A stretch of DNA of 64,000 nucleotides from Cohnella terricola (GTDB taxonomy: Bacteria > Bacillota > Bacilli > Paenibacillales > Paenibacillaceae). The notes under the pieces are model-generated. The model ran no database searches, was not told the origin of the DNA, and saw only the letters and a program-made list of their open reading frames with translations. Shown here one piece after another: positions 54,094 through 62,421 of the stretch; position 1 is the first letter of the stretch; every line of letters begins with the position of its first letter. Both the position numbers and the translations under genes were made by a program. The DNA is taken from the NCBI RefSeq assembly GCF_007786475.1, contig NZ_VNJJ01000004.1, positions 65,058 to 129,057 on the forward strand, in the 5' to 3' direction.

Positions 54094-54933
54094 TTAATTT
54101 ATAACTTGCTTCCAGGAGTGGACGGGCGCCCATCCGAGCAGGCTCTTGGCCAGACCGTTGGAGACGATCGCTTCCCTTCCCGCGAACGTCTTGCGCCTAT
54201 CCTCTACGTCGGGATAGAACCGGTCAAGCAAGCTCTCCGAGGGAATATCGCTAAACGTATCATCGCTCGTCACGTTTAACGCACGGAATTCTCCGCTATC
54301 GGACTCCAGTGCGGCCAGCGTCGCGGAGACGGCGTCCCGGATGTCGACATAGCTCCATAATATGTGCTTGTATTGTTGAGGTTTGCCGATGGCGTGCCGT
54401 TCATACTCCGATGGAGCCACGATCATGGAATAACGGAGCGCGATGGCTTGAAGGCCGCTTCTTCTGGAGAACATAGCGGCTGTCTGCTCGCAGACGGACT
54501 TCGATAAGCCATAACATTCTTGAGGCAGCAGAGGATGATTCTCGTCCAATGGAAAATAAAGAGGAGAGGAGGGCGCGGGAGCCCATGCGAAGCCGTAGGC
54601 CGATTCGCTCGATCCGGTCACGACCTTGCCGATGTCGAGCAGTGAAGCCGCCTCCAACACGTTATAGGTCGAAATCGTATTATTGGCGAAAATCCTATCG
54701 AACGAGTAGCCGAGCGGCGCGGGAATCGCCGCCAGATGGACGACCGCATCGGACCCGCGAAGAGCTCCCGTCACTTGGCCAAGGTCGGACAGGTCGACTT
54801 GCAATTGCCTGCACTTTAATCGATCCGACCGTCTCGTATCCAGAGACGTTACCTCGTATCCCCTTCGCTGGAGTTGTTCGGCGACCCATGTCCCGAGCTT
54901 GCCGCTGCCTCCCGTGAGCGCGATCTTATTCAT
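54094..54933 (-). CDS. NAD-dependent epimerase/dehydratase (extended SDR)
   Basis: 279 aa from ATG 54933 (GGAGGG 11 nt upstream; an earlier in-frame ATG at 54957 lacks a ribosome site). N-terminal NAD motif TGGSGKLG near 6-13, Asp in SLDTRRSDR for the adenosine ribose, catalytic Tyr/Lys in CYGLSKSVCEQ near 150 with upstream Ser in TGSSESAYG. Uronate dehydrogenase-like or nucleotide-sugar epimerase-like; the exact substrate is not evident. Confidence 0.85.
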   Translation of the reverse strand: MNKIALTGGSGKLGTWVAEQLQRRGYEVTSLDTRRSDRLKCRQLQVDLSDLGQVTGALRGSDAVVHLAAIPAPLGYSFDRIFANNTISTYNVLEAASLLDIGKVVTGSSESAYGFAWAPAPSSPLYFPLDENHPLLPQECYGLSKSVCEQTAAMFSRRSGLQAIALRYSMIVAPSEYERHAIGKPQQYKHILWSYVDIRDAVSATLAALESDSGEFRALNVTSDDTFSDIPSESLLDRFYPDVEDRRKTFAGREAIVSNGLAKSLLGWAPVHSWKQVIN

Positions 54934-55049
54934 CTTATGTACGTCCCTCCATTCCATACTTGCAAGACTTTATCTTATCTTTCACTAAGACGGGGAACAA
55001 TGAGACGATTTTAAACAATCGAGTGCATCCTTGGCGACCTTCGTTCCGC

Positions 55050-56000
55050 TCAGGCTTCGCCGAATCGAGCCAGGCTCTGGACGAGATTGTCGCGGGCCCA
55101 GCGAACGTGGTCTTGGTTTCCGTACTGCCGATACGTGCACTCGACATGCATGATGAGGTCCAAGTAGAGATCGTAAAGTTTCCTTCTCTCGATCTGCGCC
55201 GGGGTGAAGGGCGGCATCCCGTAACCCGCCATGAACGCGTCCGAACCGTGGAAGTGGCCGAAGTAAAACTCCATTAGCGGGTCGCCCCAGATCGCCCGCT
55301 CGAAATCGACAATACCGGATACTTGTCCGTCCTTCACGAATATATTGCCGTCCCATAGATCCCAATGAAGCAGCCGCGGTTCGGTGACTTCCTTCAGGAC
55401 GTCAAGCCGGGCCTCGATTCGTCTCTCCAGCTCGGCAAGGTCGATCGGCCATTCTACACCCGCGTCGCGGCCGTCTGCGATCACGCCGCCGATCATCTCG
55501 GCGAAGGCGTCCCGCCAAGAACCGTCCGACGGCCGGGCATAGAAACCGAACAGGGTGCCGGAAACCTCGTTGATGCGGCGGTTGATCTCCCCCAGGCGAC
55601 GGTAGATCCCGTCCAGCTGTTCGGCGGGCATCGTTTCTCTGATCTGATTTAATGGTTTACCTTCGATAAAATCCATTATGAAATAATCGACCGGGATCAG
55701 TCCCTTGGACGTGTCGTAAGCGTAAATACGGGGAACGGGAACGTCCTCCATCTTGTCGAACCGCCTCATGGCCTCCACTTCGGACTTCATCAATCCAATT
55801 TCGCAGCGCATGAGCTTCACTTCCGAGGACGGACTCGCCTTCAGTACCGTTTTCCGCCCGTCATCCAGTTCCAGGACGTATGCACTGTTCGCCCATCCAT
55901 CGTGCATCTCGGCGCTGCCGAGAAGCCCGCAACCGAACGTCTCGCGGACGACCTCTCGTAGCTGGTTATCGGGTAGCTTCGTTTTGTAGATTCCTTGCAT
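55050..56000 (-). CDS. Aminoglycoside phosphotransferase-fold (APH) protein
   Basis: 316 aa from ATG 56000 (AGGAGG 11 nt upstream; a TTG at 56009 is possible). Lys in KTVLKASP for ATP, Brenner motif LLHWDLWDGNIF near 220 and metal-binding DFERA near 242 make a complete kinase-like active site. Phosphotransferase family enzymes act on small molecules such as aminoglycosides, homoserine or choline. Nothing here points to a given drug, and a metabolic kinase is as likely. Confidence 0.85.
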   Translation of the reverse strand: MQGIYKTKLPDNQLREVVRETFGCGLLGSAEMHDGWANSAYVLELDDGRKTVLKASPSSEVKLMRCEIGLMKSEVEAMRRFDKMEDVPVPRIYAYDTSKGLIPVDYFIMDFIEGKPLNQIRETMPAEQLDGIYRRLGEINRRINEVSGTLFGFYARPSDGSWRDAFAEMIGGVIADGRDAGVEWPIDLAELERRIEARLDVLKEVTEPRLLHWDLWDGNIFVKDGQVSGIVDFERAIWGDPLMEFYFGHFHGSDAFMAGYGMPPFTPAQIERRKLYDLYLDLIMHVECTYRQYGNQDHVRWARDNLVQSLARFGEA

Positions 56001-56063
56001 GTCAACCAACGCCTCCTCTTATGACTATCCGGGCACCCGCCAGACGCACTTCGACATCGCATG

Positions 56064-56094
56064 CAAAAAAACGCTGAAGGAATACCTTCAGCGT
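56064..56094 (-). terminator. Terminator of cheY
   Basis: ACGCTGAAGG, loop TATT, CCTTCAGCGT, then TTTTTTT on the minus strand; 20 bp after the stop. Confidence 0.92.
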
Positions 56095-56113
56095 CCTCTT
56101 ATCGAATTCCTGC

Positions 56114-56473
56114 TTAGCCGATCGCCTTATTGATCGCTTCCAGAACGCGGTTCGATTGAAACGGCTTTACGATAAAATCTTTGGCTCCGCTTTGGATCGC
56201 CTCGATAATCAGGTTTTTCTGCCCCATCGCGGAGCACATCACGATACTGGCACCCGGATCGAGCTTGCGGATTTCCTTCACGGCCTCGACGCCTTCCATG
56301 ACGGGCATCGTAATGTCCATCGTCACCAGATCGGGTCTGACCGCCTTATATTTTTCAACCGCTTCAAGGCCGTTCTCCGCCTCGAAGACGACTTCGTGAC
56401 CAGCTTTGATCAATATGTCCTTCAGCATGGCTCTCAGAAACGCGGCGTCGTCGACTACCATAATTTTTGCCAT
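56114..56473 (-). CDS. cheY: CheY-type single-domain response regulator
   Basis: 119 aa, GGGAGG 8 nt before the ATG, own terminator. Acidic pair VVDD near 8-9, phospho-acceptor Asp in DLVTMDITMPVMEG near 53, Thr/Ser replaced by Ser in VMCSAMGQ near 82, Lys in DFIVKPF near 104. The MDITMP and SAMGQ motifs match Bacillus CheY that acts on the flagellar switch. It stands alone, not in a flagellar operon. Confidence 0.88.
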   Translation of the reverse strand: MAKIMVVDDAAFLRAMLKDILIKAGHEVVFEAENGLEAVEKYKAVRPDLVTMDITMPVMEGVEAVKEIRKLDPGASIVMCSAMGQKNLIIEAIQSGAKDFIVKPFQSNRVLEAINKAIG

Positions 56474-56588
56474 TCGCTAGACCTCCCGAGCATAATGCTT
56501 CATTTACATCATACTCGTGACGTCTAAACAAATTCTGAACAACGCGGCGAACCGCGCGCGCAACGTTCTCTGGCAGTCCCGACCGCCT

Positions 56589-57359
56589 TTATCTGCTTGC
56601 CCCGCCTCCGCCGGACGATCCGCCCCCGCCTTTTCCGCCGCCGAACCCGCCGCCCGATCCGCCGCCTCTTCGTCCCAGCATATTAAGGAACGCGAAGGTG
56701 ATGGCGCCGCCCGTCAGCTTGAAGTCGAGAAAGATCAGGAACACGATAACGAGTCCGATCGCAACCTTCATATAGCCCGGAATGCTTGCGAAAAGATTGT
56801 TGCCGTCTTCTTCGTACAGAGGAGGCATATCCTCGTCCGTTACGCCCGATGCATCAACCCCATATTCGTCGGCGACCTGCTGAACGATCGCGCTTTGCGT
56901 CTGGGAGAAAGCCAGACCAAGCCTTCCGGAATCCCGGTTAGGTACGAAATATTGATCCAGAATCGCTCCCGCTTTGCCGTCGGGAATTCGGCCTTCCAGC
57001 CCGTAGCCGACTTCGATGCGAACATGCCCGTCGTCCGCGGAATATAGCAGCAGTACGCCGTCGTTCCGCTCCTTGCCACCAAGTCCCAGCTTGCGAAACG
57101 TAGCGACCGCCGTCTCTTCGATCGTCCTGCCCTTCAGAGAGGCGACGGTGACGATGCCGACTTGCGCCGTCCCCGTCGCTTGTTTCAGCCAGACAGCCCG
57201 GTTGTACAGTTCGTTTTTCGTAGACGAGGAAAGAACGTTGCCCCCGTCTTGGACGTAAACGCCGTAGTCCATCTGGGCCGAAGCCCCCGAGGAAACGGCG
57301 AATAGGCCAAGCAACAGCATCCATAATCCGACCGCGGCTCTCCAGCGATGGCGAGCCAT
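56589..57359 (-). CDS. TPM-domain membrane protein (YgcG family)
   Basis: 256 aa. Signal peptide or anchor 1-28. TPM domain about 32-160 (VQDGGNVLSSSTKNELYNRAVWLKQATGTAQVGIVTV; NDGVLLLYSADDGHVRIEVGYGLEG). Transmembrane helix near 197-215. Tail of GGGSGGGFGGGKGGGG type, as in YgcG-like proteins. It starts 2 bp after the lemA stop; LemA and TPM proteins are a common pair of unknown membrane function. Confidence 0.88.
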   Translation of the reverse strand: MARHRWRAAVGLWMLLLGLFAVSSGASAQMDYGVYVQDGGNVLSSSTKNELYNRAVWLKQATGTAQVGIVTVASLKGRTIEETAVATFRKLGLGGKERNDGVLLLYSADDGHVRIEVGYGLEGRIPDGKAGAILDQYFVPNRDSGRLGLAFSQTQSAIVQQVADEYGVDASGVTDEDMPPLYEEDGNNLFASIPGYMKVAIGLVIVFLIFLDFKLTGGAITFAFLNMLGRRGGGSGGGFGGGKGGGGSSGGGGASR

Positions 57360-57361
57360 GG

Positions 57362-57925
57362 TCAGAATTGGACTTCAGGCACGGTTTCCGCGCCCGGCGC
57401 CGCCTTGAACAAATCTTTTTTCTCGAAGCCGAACATCGAAGCATATAGGGCCGCCGGAAACTTCTTGATCTTCGTGTTATAGGTGGTTACGGCGTCATTG
57501 TAATCCTGGCGGGCGACCGCGATGCGGTTCTCCGTGCCGGACAGCTCATCCATAAGTCGAGTGAACTGCGCGTCCGCCTTCAGGTTCGGATAGTTCTCCA
57601 CGACGACGAGCAAGCGGGAGAGCGCTCCCTCCAGCTCCGCGTTGGCTGCCGACTTCTCCGCCGTTGTCCCCGCTCCCGCAAGCTTGCTCCGCGCGTCGGC
57701 GATGGCCTGGAATACTTCCTTCTCGTGAGCCGCATAACCTTTGACCGTATTGACGAGGTTCGGAATCACGTCCTCCCGTCGCTGAAGCTGCGTATCGATC
57801 TGCGCCGCTTTATTGTCTACGGCCGTCTCGGACGAAACAAGCCCGTTGTAGGACCCCACCGCCGAGAAAATCACGATCAACGCGATTGCCAATACGACTA
57901 TCCATGGGATCAGAGAACGTTTCAT
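57362..57925 (-). CDS. lemA: LemA family protein
   Basis: 187 aa. N-terminal transmembrane helix about 7-25, then long helices with the family pattern YNGLVSSETAVDNKAAQIDTQLQRR, DVIPNLVNTVKGYAAHEKEV, VVVENYPNLKADAQFTRLMDELSGTENRI. It overlaps the carbonic anhydrase stop by 4 bp (ATGA) and precedes the TPM gene. Confidence 0.93.
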   Translation of the reverse strand: MKRSLIPWIVVLAIALIVIFSAVGSYNGLVSSETAVDNKAAQIDTQLQRREDVIPNLVNTVKGYAAHEKEVFQAIADARSKLAGAGTTAEKSAANAELEGALSRLLVVVENYPNLKADAQFTRLMDELSGTENRIAVARQDYNDAVTTYNTKIKKFPAALYASMFGFEKKDLFKAAPGAETVPEVQF

Positions 57926-58506
57926 TCGGATCTCTCCTCTTCTAACTCATCGTATCCGTTAATAATCAACTCCAGCTTGCCCGTCTCAGGATGGATCAAG
58001 AAACCATGCACGGGCACGAACGACGGGATCAGAGGATGCTTGCGAATCATCTCGGCGCTGTGTCTAACCCCGTCCTCGGGCTTGTCGAAGCCTTTAAGAA
58101 AACGTTCCATACGAATTCCGGAGTTTTCCAGAGTGGTCAACACAGCATCGGAAATTCCGTTTTTCTTGAACTTCGCGACGAGCGCGTCGGAATCGAGCTT
58201 CGTCATGCCGCACCCATGGTGGCCGATGACGAGCACTTCTTTGGCGCCCAACTCGTGAATCGCGACTAAAATGCTTCGCATGGCGCTCCCGAACGGTTGG
58301 GTCAGAATGGCGCCGGCATTCTTGATAAACTTCGCGTCTCCGTTGCGCAGGTTCAGCGCTTTGGGAAGCAGCTCGACGAGTCGTGTATCCATGCAGGTCA
58401 GAATGGCCACTTTTTTCTCCGGGAATTTGTCCGTTAAATATTGCTCGTACTGTTTTTCCTCTACGAAACGTTCGTTGAATTCCAAGATGTCGCTTACGAA
58501 TGACAT
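57922..58506 (-). CDS. Beta-class carbonic anhydrase, YtiB-like
   Basis: 194 aa, AGGGAG 8 nt before the ATG. Zinc ligands: Cys in LTCMDTR near 38, His and Cys in GHHGCG near 96-99; the Asp-Arg dyad of the active site is MDTR. It interconverts CO2 and bicarbonate in the cytosol. First gene of the three-gene operon with lemA and TPM, an unusual partnership. Confidence 0.9.
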   Translation of the reverse strand: MSFVSDILEFNERFVEEKQYEQYLTDKFPEKKVAILTCMDTRLVELLPKALNLRNGDAKFIKNAGAILTQPFGSAMRSILVAIHELGAKEVLVIGHHGCGMTKLDSDALVAKFKKNGISDAVLTTLENSGIRMERFLKGFDKPEDGVRHSAEMIRKHPLIPSFVPVHGFLIHPETGKLELIINGYDELEEERSE

Positions 58507-58687
58507 AAATCAGTCTCCCTTCACTTCATTGCCCGGGCAGTCTATCCAAGGCAAACCCAGTCCTCTTTTTAGTGTATTTCGATTTTCCGGAAAATGCAAA
58601 ATTGCTGTGGTTGCGAAATGAATACCGAGCGGGGCGGGGTTGGGTTATAATGGGAATATCCCAAACGAAACGGGGGCGTGTTGACGA

Positions 58688-59836
58688 TTGGCCAAGGCGA
58701 AAATTTTTATTAGTTCAGTCAACGAAGACGGACTTAAACGCCTGCGCAAGGAAGCGTTCTCCGAATTGCGGGCGCTCGGGCACGAGCCGATGATGTGGGA
58801 GGAAAACCTCGGACCCTGGCCGGCGGGCACCGACCCGGTCGTGAAATGCTTAGAGGCGGTCGACGAAGCCGATATTTTCCTGCTCTTCGTCGGGCAGCGC
58901 GGAGGCACCTACTACAAGAACGTACAGCGAACCGTCACCCACATGGAATTCATCAAGGCGTACGACAAAGGCAAAACGATACTGATTTTCGTCGATACGA
59001 ACGTGAAAGCCGCTTTTTTCGGCGGAATTAAACGATGGATGGACGAGTTTCTTGAGCAATACATAGACGAATCGAACCATCCTCCGTCTCCCGACGCGAT
59101 GATGTCGGCGCTCAAGCAAATTCCCGGCATCCCCGGCCATATCGACCCTTACGTCTGGTTTCTGCTCCATGATCTGAGTATTCGCAACGTCTATTTGGAC
59201 GACCTCTCCCTAGGGGTCACGATCGATTGGAAATCGTATTTCAGCGACTTGCTGCGCCGGGGTTCGATGCTCCTTCCGCTGCAGTATTCGATAATCGAGA
59301 ACGGCAAACGATTGGAGCAATCTGAAGAGGCTTTCCGATTGCTATCGGAGCTTTCGGCGTTTATGCAGACATCCGAGGGCATCGATTACGAAGCAATTCT
59401 AAAGGCGATTATGCATAAAATGGGCGGAGGGATAATCGAGCAGCGCTACGGACAGTATATGGCCGAAACGATCGGCTCGTACAAAGCGTGCATAGGGGCA
59501 ACGCTATACGTCCACGAGAACGAAAAAATGAAATTCGTCGCCAAGTACGCGGACGTCGCCTGGAACCGGTCGTTCCGGCTGGACGATAAAAGTTCGTACG
59601 TTGCCCTGACCTTCCATTTGGACAAAGATACCGTTCATTATACTCAAGCGAAGCAAATGTTCTACTGCTGCTTCAAGTACGGAAGCTTCGTACTCACCTT
59701 GCACTTTCCAGCCGATCCGGACTGGGATAACCGGAAGTACGTGCTCTACCAGGAAAGCGTAAACGATGCTATAATAAATAAAAATCCTTACTTGGTCGTC
59801 TTGATCAAAACGATATTGGGAGGTTATCTGAGATGA
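58688..59836 (+). CDS. DUF4062 protein with GAF-like C-terminal part
   Basis: 382 aa from a TTG codon (58688) with a GGGGGCG ribosome site 9 nt upstream. The N-terminal 110 residues are DUF4062: KIFISSVNEDGLKRLRKEA, LGHEPMMWEE, CLEAVDEADIFLLFVGQRGGTYY and THMEFIKAYDKGKTILIFV. This domain has a TIR-like/nucleoside deoxyribosyltransferase-like fold and often marks stress- or phage-response proteins. From about 215 a region (LLSELSAFMQTSEGIDYEAILKAI ... GATLYVHENEKMKFVAKYA) has the strand/helix pattern of a GAF domain. It overlaps the next small gene by 4 bp. Confidence 0.8.
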   Translation: MAKAKIFISSVNEDGLKRLRKEAFSELRALGHEPMMWEENLGPWPAGTDPVVKCLEAVDEADIFLLFVGQRGGTYYKNVQRTVTHMEFIKAYDKGKTILIFVDTNVKAAFFGGIKRWMDEFLEQYIDESNHPPSPDAMMSALKQIPGIPGHIDPYVWFLLHDLSIRNVYLDDLSLGVTIDWKSYFSDLLRRGSMLLPLQYSIIENGKRLEQSEEAFRLLSELSAFMQTSEGIDYEAILKAIMHKMGGGIIEQRYGQYMAETIGSYKACIGATLYVHENEKMKFVAKYADVAWNRSFRLDDKSSYVALTFHLDKDTVHYTQAKQMFYCCFKYGSFVLTLHFPADPDWDNRKYVLYQESVNDAIINKNPYLVVLIKTILGGYLR

Positions 59837-60018
59837 GCGTATACGTGTCCAAAAACGGCAAAATCAGCCTCGCAATCGGGGAGCAGCCGAAAGATGCGCT
59901 TCTGTTCGCTCCTTCCAAGAAGTCGTCGGCTGAGCTCGTTCACGAGGATTTATCCGCTTGGAAACTAACCAATTCCTTCATTCAGGAACGTTTCGCCAAG
60001 GCTACGCAGCGCCAATAA
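59833..60018 (+). CDS. Small protein coupled to DUF4062 gene (61 aa)
   Basis: The ATG overlaps the upstream stop (ATGA). Hydrophilic product with Lys and Ser/Ala-rich middle; no membrane segment and no family recognised. A terminator (60031-60070) follows, so the two genes form a closed operon. Confidence 0.65.
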   Translation: MSVYVSKNGKISLAIGEQPKDALLFAPSKKSSAELVHEDLSAWKLTNSFIQERFAKATQRQ

Positions 60019-60030
60019 TCCGCATATGAC

Positions 60031-60070
60031 TACCCGCAAGTCCTCGCGACTTTGCGGGTATTTTTGTTTT
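60031..60070 (+). terminator. Terminator of the DUF4062 operon
   Basis: TACCCGCAAG, loop, CTTTGCGGGTA, then TTTTTGTTTT. Repeat array 4 starts 35 bp later. Confidence 0.85.
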
Positions 60071-60104
60071 GGCGATGGTGGGGGAGCTTTATGGCGCGAG
60101 TCCG

Positions 60105-60600
60105 TCCGCCATTGTCGCTTTTTGCGACGATGAGAGAGGATGCGGCGCGTGTCCGTCCGCCATTGTTGCTTTTTGCGACAATGAGAGAGGATGCCGCGCG
60201 AGTCCGTACGCCATTGTTGCTTTTTGCGACAATGAGAGAGGATCCGGCGCGAGTCCGTACGCCATTGTTGCTTTTGCGACAATGAGAGAGGATGCGGCGC
60301 GTGTTCATACGCCATTGTTGCTTTTTGCGACAATGAGAGAGGATGCGGCGCGTGTCCGTCCGCCATTGTTGCTTTTTGCGACAATGAGAGGGGATGCCGC
60401 GCGTGTCCTTCCGCCATTGTCGCTTTTTGCGACAATGAGAGAGGATGCGGCGCGTGTCCTTCCACCATTGTTGCATTTTGCGACGATGAGAGAGGATGCG
60501 GCGCGTGTTCGTCCGCCATTGTTGCTTTTTGCGACGATGAGAGAGGATGCCGCGCGAGTCCGTCCGCCATTGTTGCTTTTTGCGACGATGGCAGGAGGTG
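60105..60600. repeat. 51-bp hairpin repeat array 4 (10 units)
   Basis: CATTGT arms start at 60110, 60161, 60212, 60263, 60313, 60364, 60415, 60466, 60517 and 60568; all steps are 51 bp except one of 50 (a lost T). The hairpin is CATTGTCGC, TTTTT loop, GCGACAATG. The linker is GAGAGAGGATGCGGCGCGTG-like. The sequence is unrelated to arrays 1-3 but unit length and 5-nt loop are the same. It fills the gap between two convergent genes. Confidence 0.95.
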
Positions 60601-60611
60601 CGGCGCGCTGA

Positions 60612-60659
60612 TCAAAAAGGCTTGCCCCACGTCATGGAGACTGGGGCAAGCCTTTTTGC
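60612..60659. terminator. Bidirectional terminator next to array 4
   Basis: AAAAAGGCTTGCCCCA and TGGGGCAAGCCTTTTT arms with a 12-nt loop; A/T runs on both sides. It terminates the secreted protein gene that follows on the minus strand. Confidence 0.93.
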
Positions 60660-60669
60660 GTTTACGTTG

Positions 60670-61473
60670 TTATTTCGCAGCCGATCCCGACGTTTCCGGG
60701 GTCGCCGACGGCTTTGCTCCGTCTATGCGCGGAGCCTTGAAGCCGCCATGGTGGCGTTCTCCGCCGAAGCCGAAGCCTTTGCCGTTCACGAAGTCTTGGG
60801 CCATTTTCTCCACGTCCCCCAGGCGCTTGTCCGCTTGTTCTTGCGTCAGCGTTCCCGCTTGCACCGCCACGTTGAGGTCGCTCTCGATCGCCGCCTTCTG
60901 GGCGTCGATCAGCTTTTGAACGTCCACGCCTTTGTCGGCGGCCAAGTCGGCAAGCGTCTTCCCGGCTTTAAGCTGCTTCATGAGCTCCTCTTCGGTCAGC
61001 CCGAGCGTATCCGCGACCGCCGTCAATCCTTTTCCGCCCGCCATAAAACCTCCGCGCTTGTCCGCTTGCGGCTTGGAATCGATCAAGCTGTCCAGATTGT
61101 CGGCGAATTTCTGTTTCTGCTCTTCCAGCTTCTTGTTGTAGCTCTCGGTCATCGCGCTCTTCAGGCTCTCCCTGCTCACGCCCTGTTCCTCGGCGATTTG
61201 TGCCAGCGTCAGGCCCGCATCGAGCTTCTCTTTATATGTTTCCTTATCTAGCTTAAGTAACTTGAGCACATCATCTCCGACGATCGCTCCGCCGCGGAAC
61301 TCGAAGCCTCCGCGATGCATCCGATCTCCGCCTTTGAAAACTCTGTCCACCGCCTCCGTCTTCGCGTCCGCATTCCCGGACGAAATCCCGGAAGTTGCCG
61401 CCGCATAAGCCGACAGCGGGATCATCACCGCCAGCGCCGCCGTGATACCGAGCGTCCTTACCGTGTTCTTCAT
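60670..61473 (-). CDS. Secreted protein with two LysM-like/DUF2680-like helical repeats
   Basis: 267 aa, AAGGAGG 7 nt before the ATG. Signal peptide 1-25 (AYA-AAT). Two related segments: LKLLKLDKETYKEKLDAGLTLAQIAEEQGVS near 70 and TLGLTEEELMKQLKAGKTLADLAADKGVD near 150, each followed by a helix of charged residues, as in the YckD/DUF2680 group. Gly/His-rich flanks (GGFEFRGG, GFGFGGERHHGG). Exported, function unknown. Divergent from the ABC exporter genes. Confidence 0.8.
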   Translation of the reverse strand: MKNTVRTLGITAALAVMIPLSAYAAATSGISSGNADAKTEAVDRVFKGGDRMHRGGFEFRGGAIVGDDVLKLLKLDKETYKEKLDAGLTLAQIAEEQGVSRESLKSAMTESYNKKLEEQKQKFADNLDSLIDSKPQADKRGGFMAGGKGLTAVADTLGLTEEELMKQLKAGKTLADLAADKGVDVQKLIDAQKAAIESDLNVAVQAGTLTQEQADKRLGDVEKMAQDFVNGKGFGFGGERHHGGFKAPRIDGAKPSATPETSGSAAK

Positions 61474-61704
61474 TGCATGTCCTCCTTGTTTCCTGGATTG
61501 GCCTTACCTTTTCTATTATTGCCGCGCATCCTGAAAGAGGGATGAAGCCAACCTTAATGAAACCTAAGAGGGCGCTGAAAGATAGCTGAACGTTTCTAGA
61601 ACCTTTCTCCTTTTCCATTTCTCGAATCTTAAGAAAATCTTCAGATGTTGTTGCCGATTCGTTAAGATTTGGAACGGTATAATCGAACCAGAACGGAGGA
61701 ATCG

Positions 61705-62421
61705 ATGATGATCGAACTGATTCAGGTGAACCACCAATTCGCCATCGGCAAAAAAGGCAAGGAACGAGTCGTTCCCGTGCTGCACCATATCGACCTGCAT
61801 GTCAAAAAAGGCGAGATCGTCGCCATCGTCGGGAGAAGCGGTTCCGGCAAATCTACGCTGCTGAATTTGATCTCTGGTTATATCCGGCCGACATCCGGGA
61901 CCATTCGGGTCGCGGAACAAGATGTAACCGGCCTGAGCGAGGGGGATTGGGCGAATTTCCGTCTGGCCCATCTAGGGTTTATATTCCAAAGCTTTCAACT
62001 CATCCCGAGCATGACCGCCTTCGAGAATGCCGAGTTGCCGCTTGTGCTGAAAGGCATCGCTCTATCGGAGCGCAAAAAACGCGTCATGGAGCTGCTCGAA
62101 CAGATGGGTGTCGCCGAATACGCCGGCCACTATCCGGGCGAGCTGTCGGGCGGACAGCAGCAGCGGGTGTCGATCGCGAGATCGCTTATGCTGAACCCGC
62201 CTATCGTGCTAGCGGACGAGCCGACCGGAAGCCTGGACACCGACAACGAGCGCCAGTTGCTCGCTTTGATTCGAGAGTTGAATCGGGACCTTGGTATTAC
62301 TTTCGTCCTCATTACTCACGACGATCAAGTCGCTGCTACCGCCCACCGCACGGTAACGCTGAAGGACGGGTACTTGTTGAACGCTTACGGGAAGGGGGCG
62401 GAATATTCCTATGAAGCTTAA
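61705..62421 (+). CDS. ABC transporter ATPase, MacB/LolD type
   Basis: 238 aa from ATG 61705 (GGAGG 5 nt upstream; next codon is also ATG). Walker A GRSGSGKST near 42, Q loop FQSFQLIPSMTAFEN, signature LSGGQQQRVSIARSL, Walker B IVLADEPTGSLD, switch His in LITHDDQVA. A perfect TATAAT stands at 61678-61683 and TCTTAAGA near 61627 upstream may be a regulator site. It powers the FtsX-like permease that overlaps it by 11 bp. Confidence 0.93.
   Translation: MMIELIQVNHQFAIGKKGKERVVPVLHHIDLHVKKGEIVAIVGRSGSGKSTLLNLISGYIRPTSGTIRVAEQDVTGLSEGDWANFRLAHLGFIFQSFQLIPSMTAFENAELPLVLKGIALSERKKRVMELLEQMGVAEYAGHYPGELSGGQQQRVSIARSLMLNPPIVLADEPTGSLDTDNERQLLALIRELNRDLGITFVLITHDDQVAATAHRTVTLKDGYLLNAYGKGAEYSYEA

Noticed and set aside
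55050..56000. Aminoglycoside resistance gene
   Set aside because: The fold and active site fit the APH superfamily, but nothing in the sequence marks a known resistance subfamily, and many such proteins are metabolic kinases.
26715..60600. CRISPR arrays as explanation for the regularly spaced repeats
   Set aside because: The segments between dyads are themselves repeated rather than unique, the unit is 51 bp throughout, and no cas genes are present.
59965..60630. Open frames over array 4 on both strands (180 and 221 codons)
   Set aside because: Repeat artefact; a one-base slip at the fourth unit shifts the frame and neither strand has a translation start signal.
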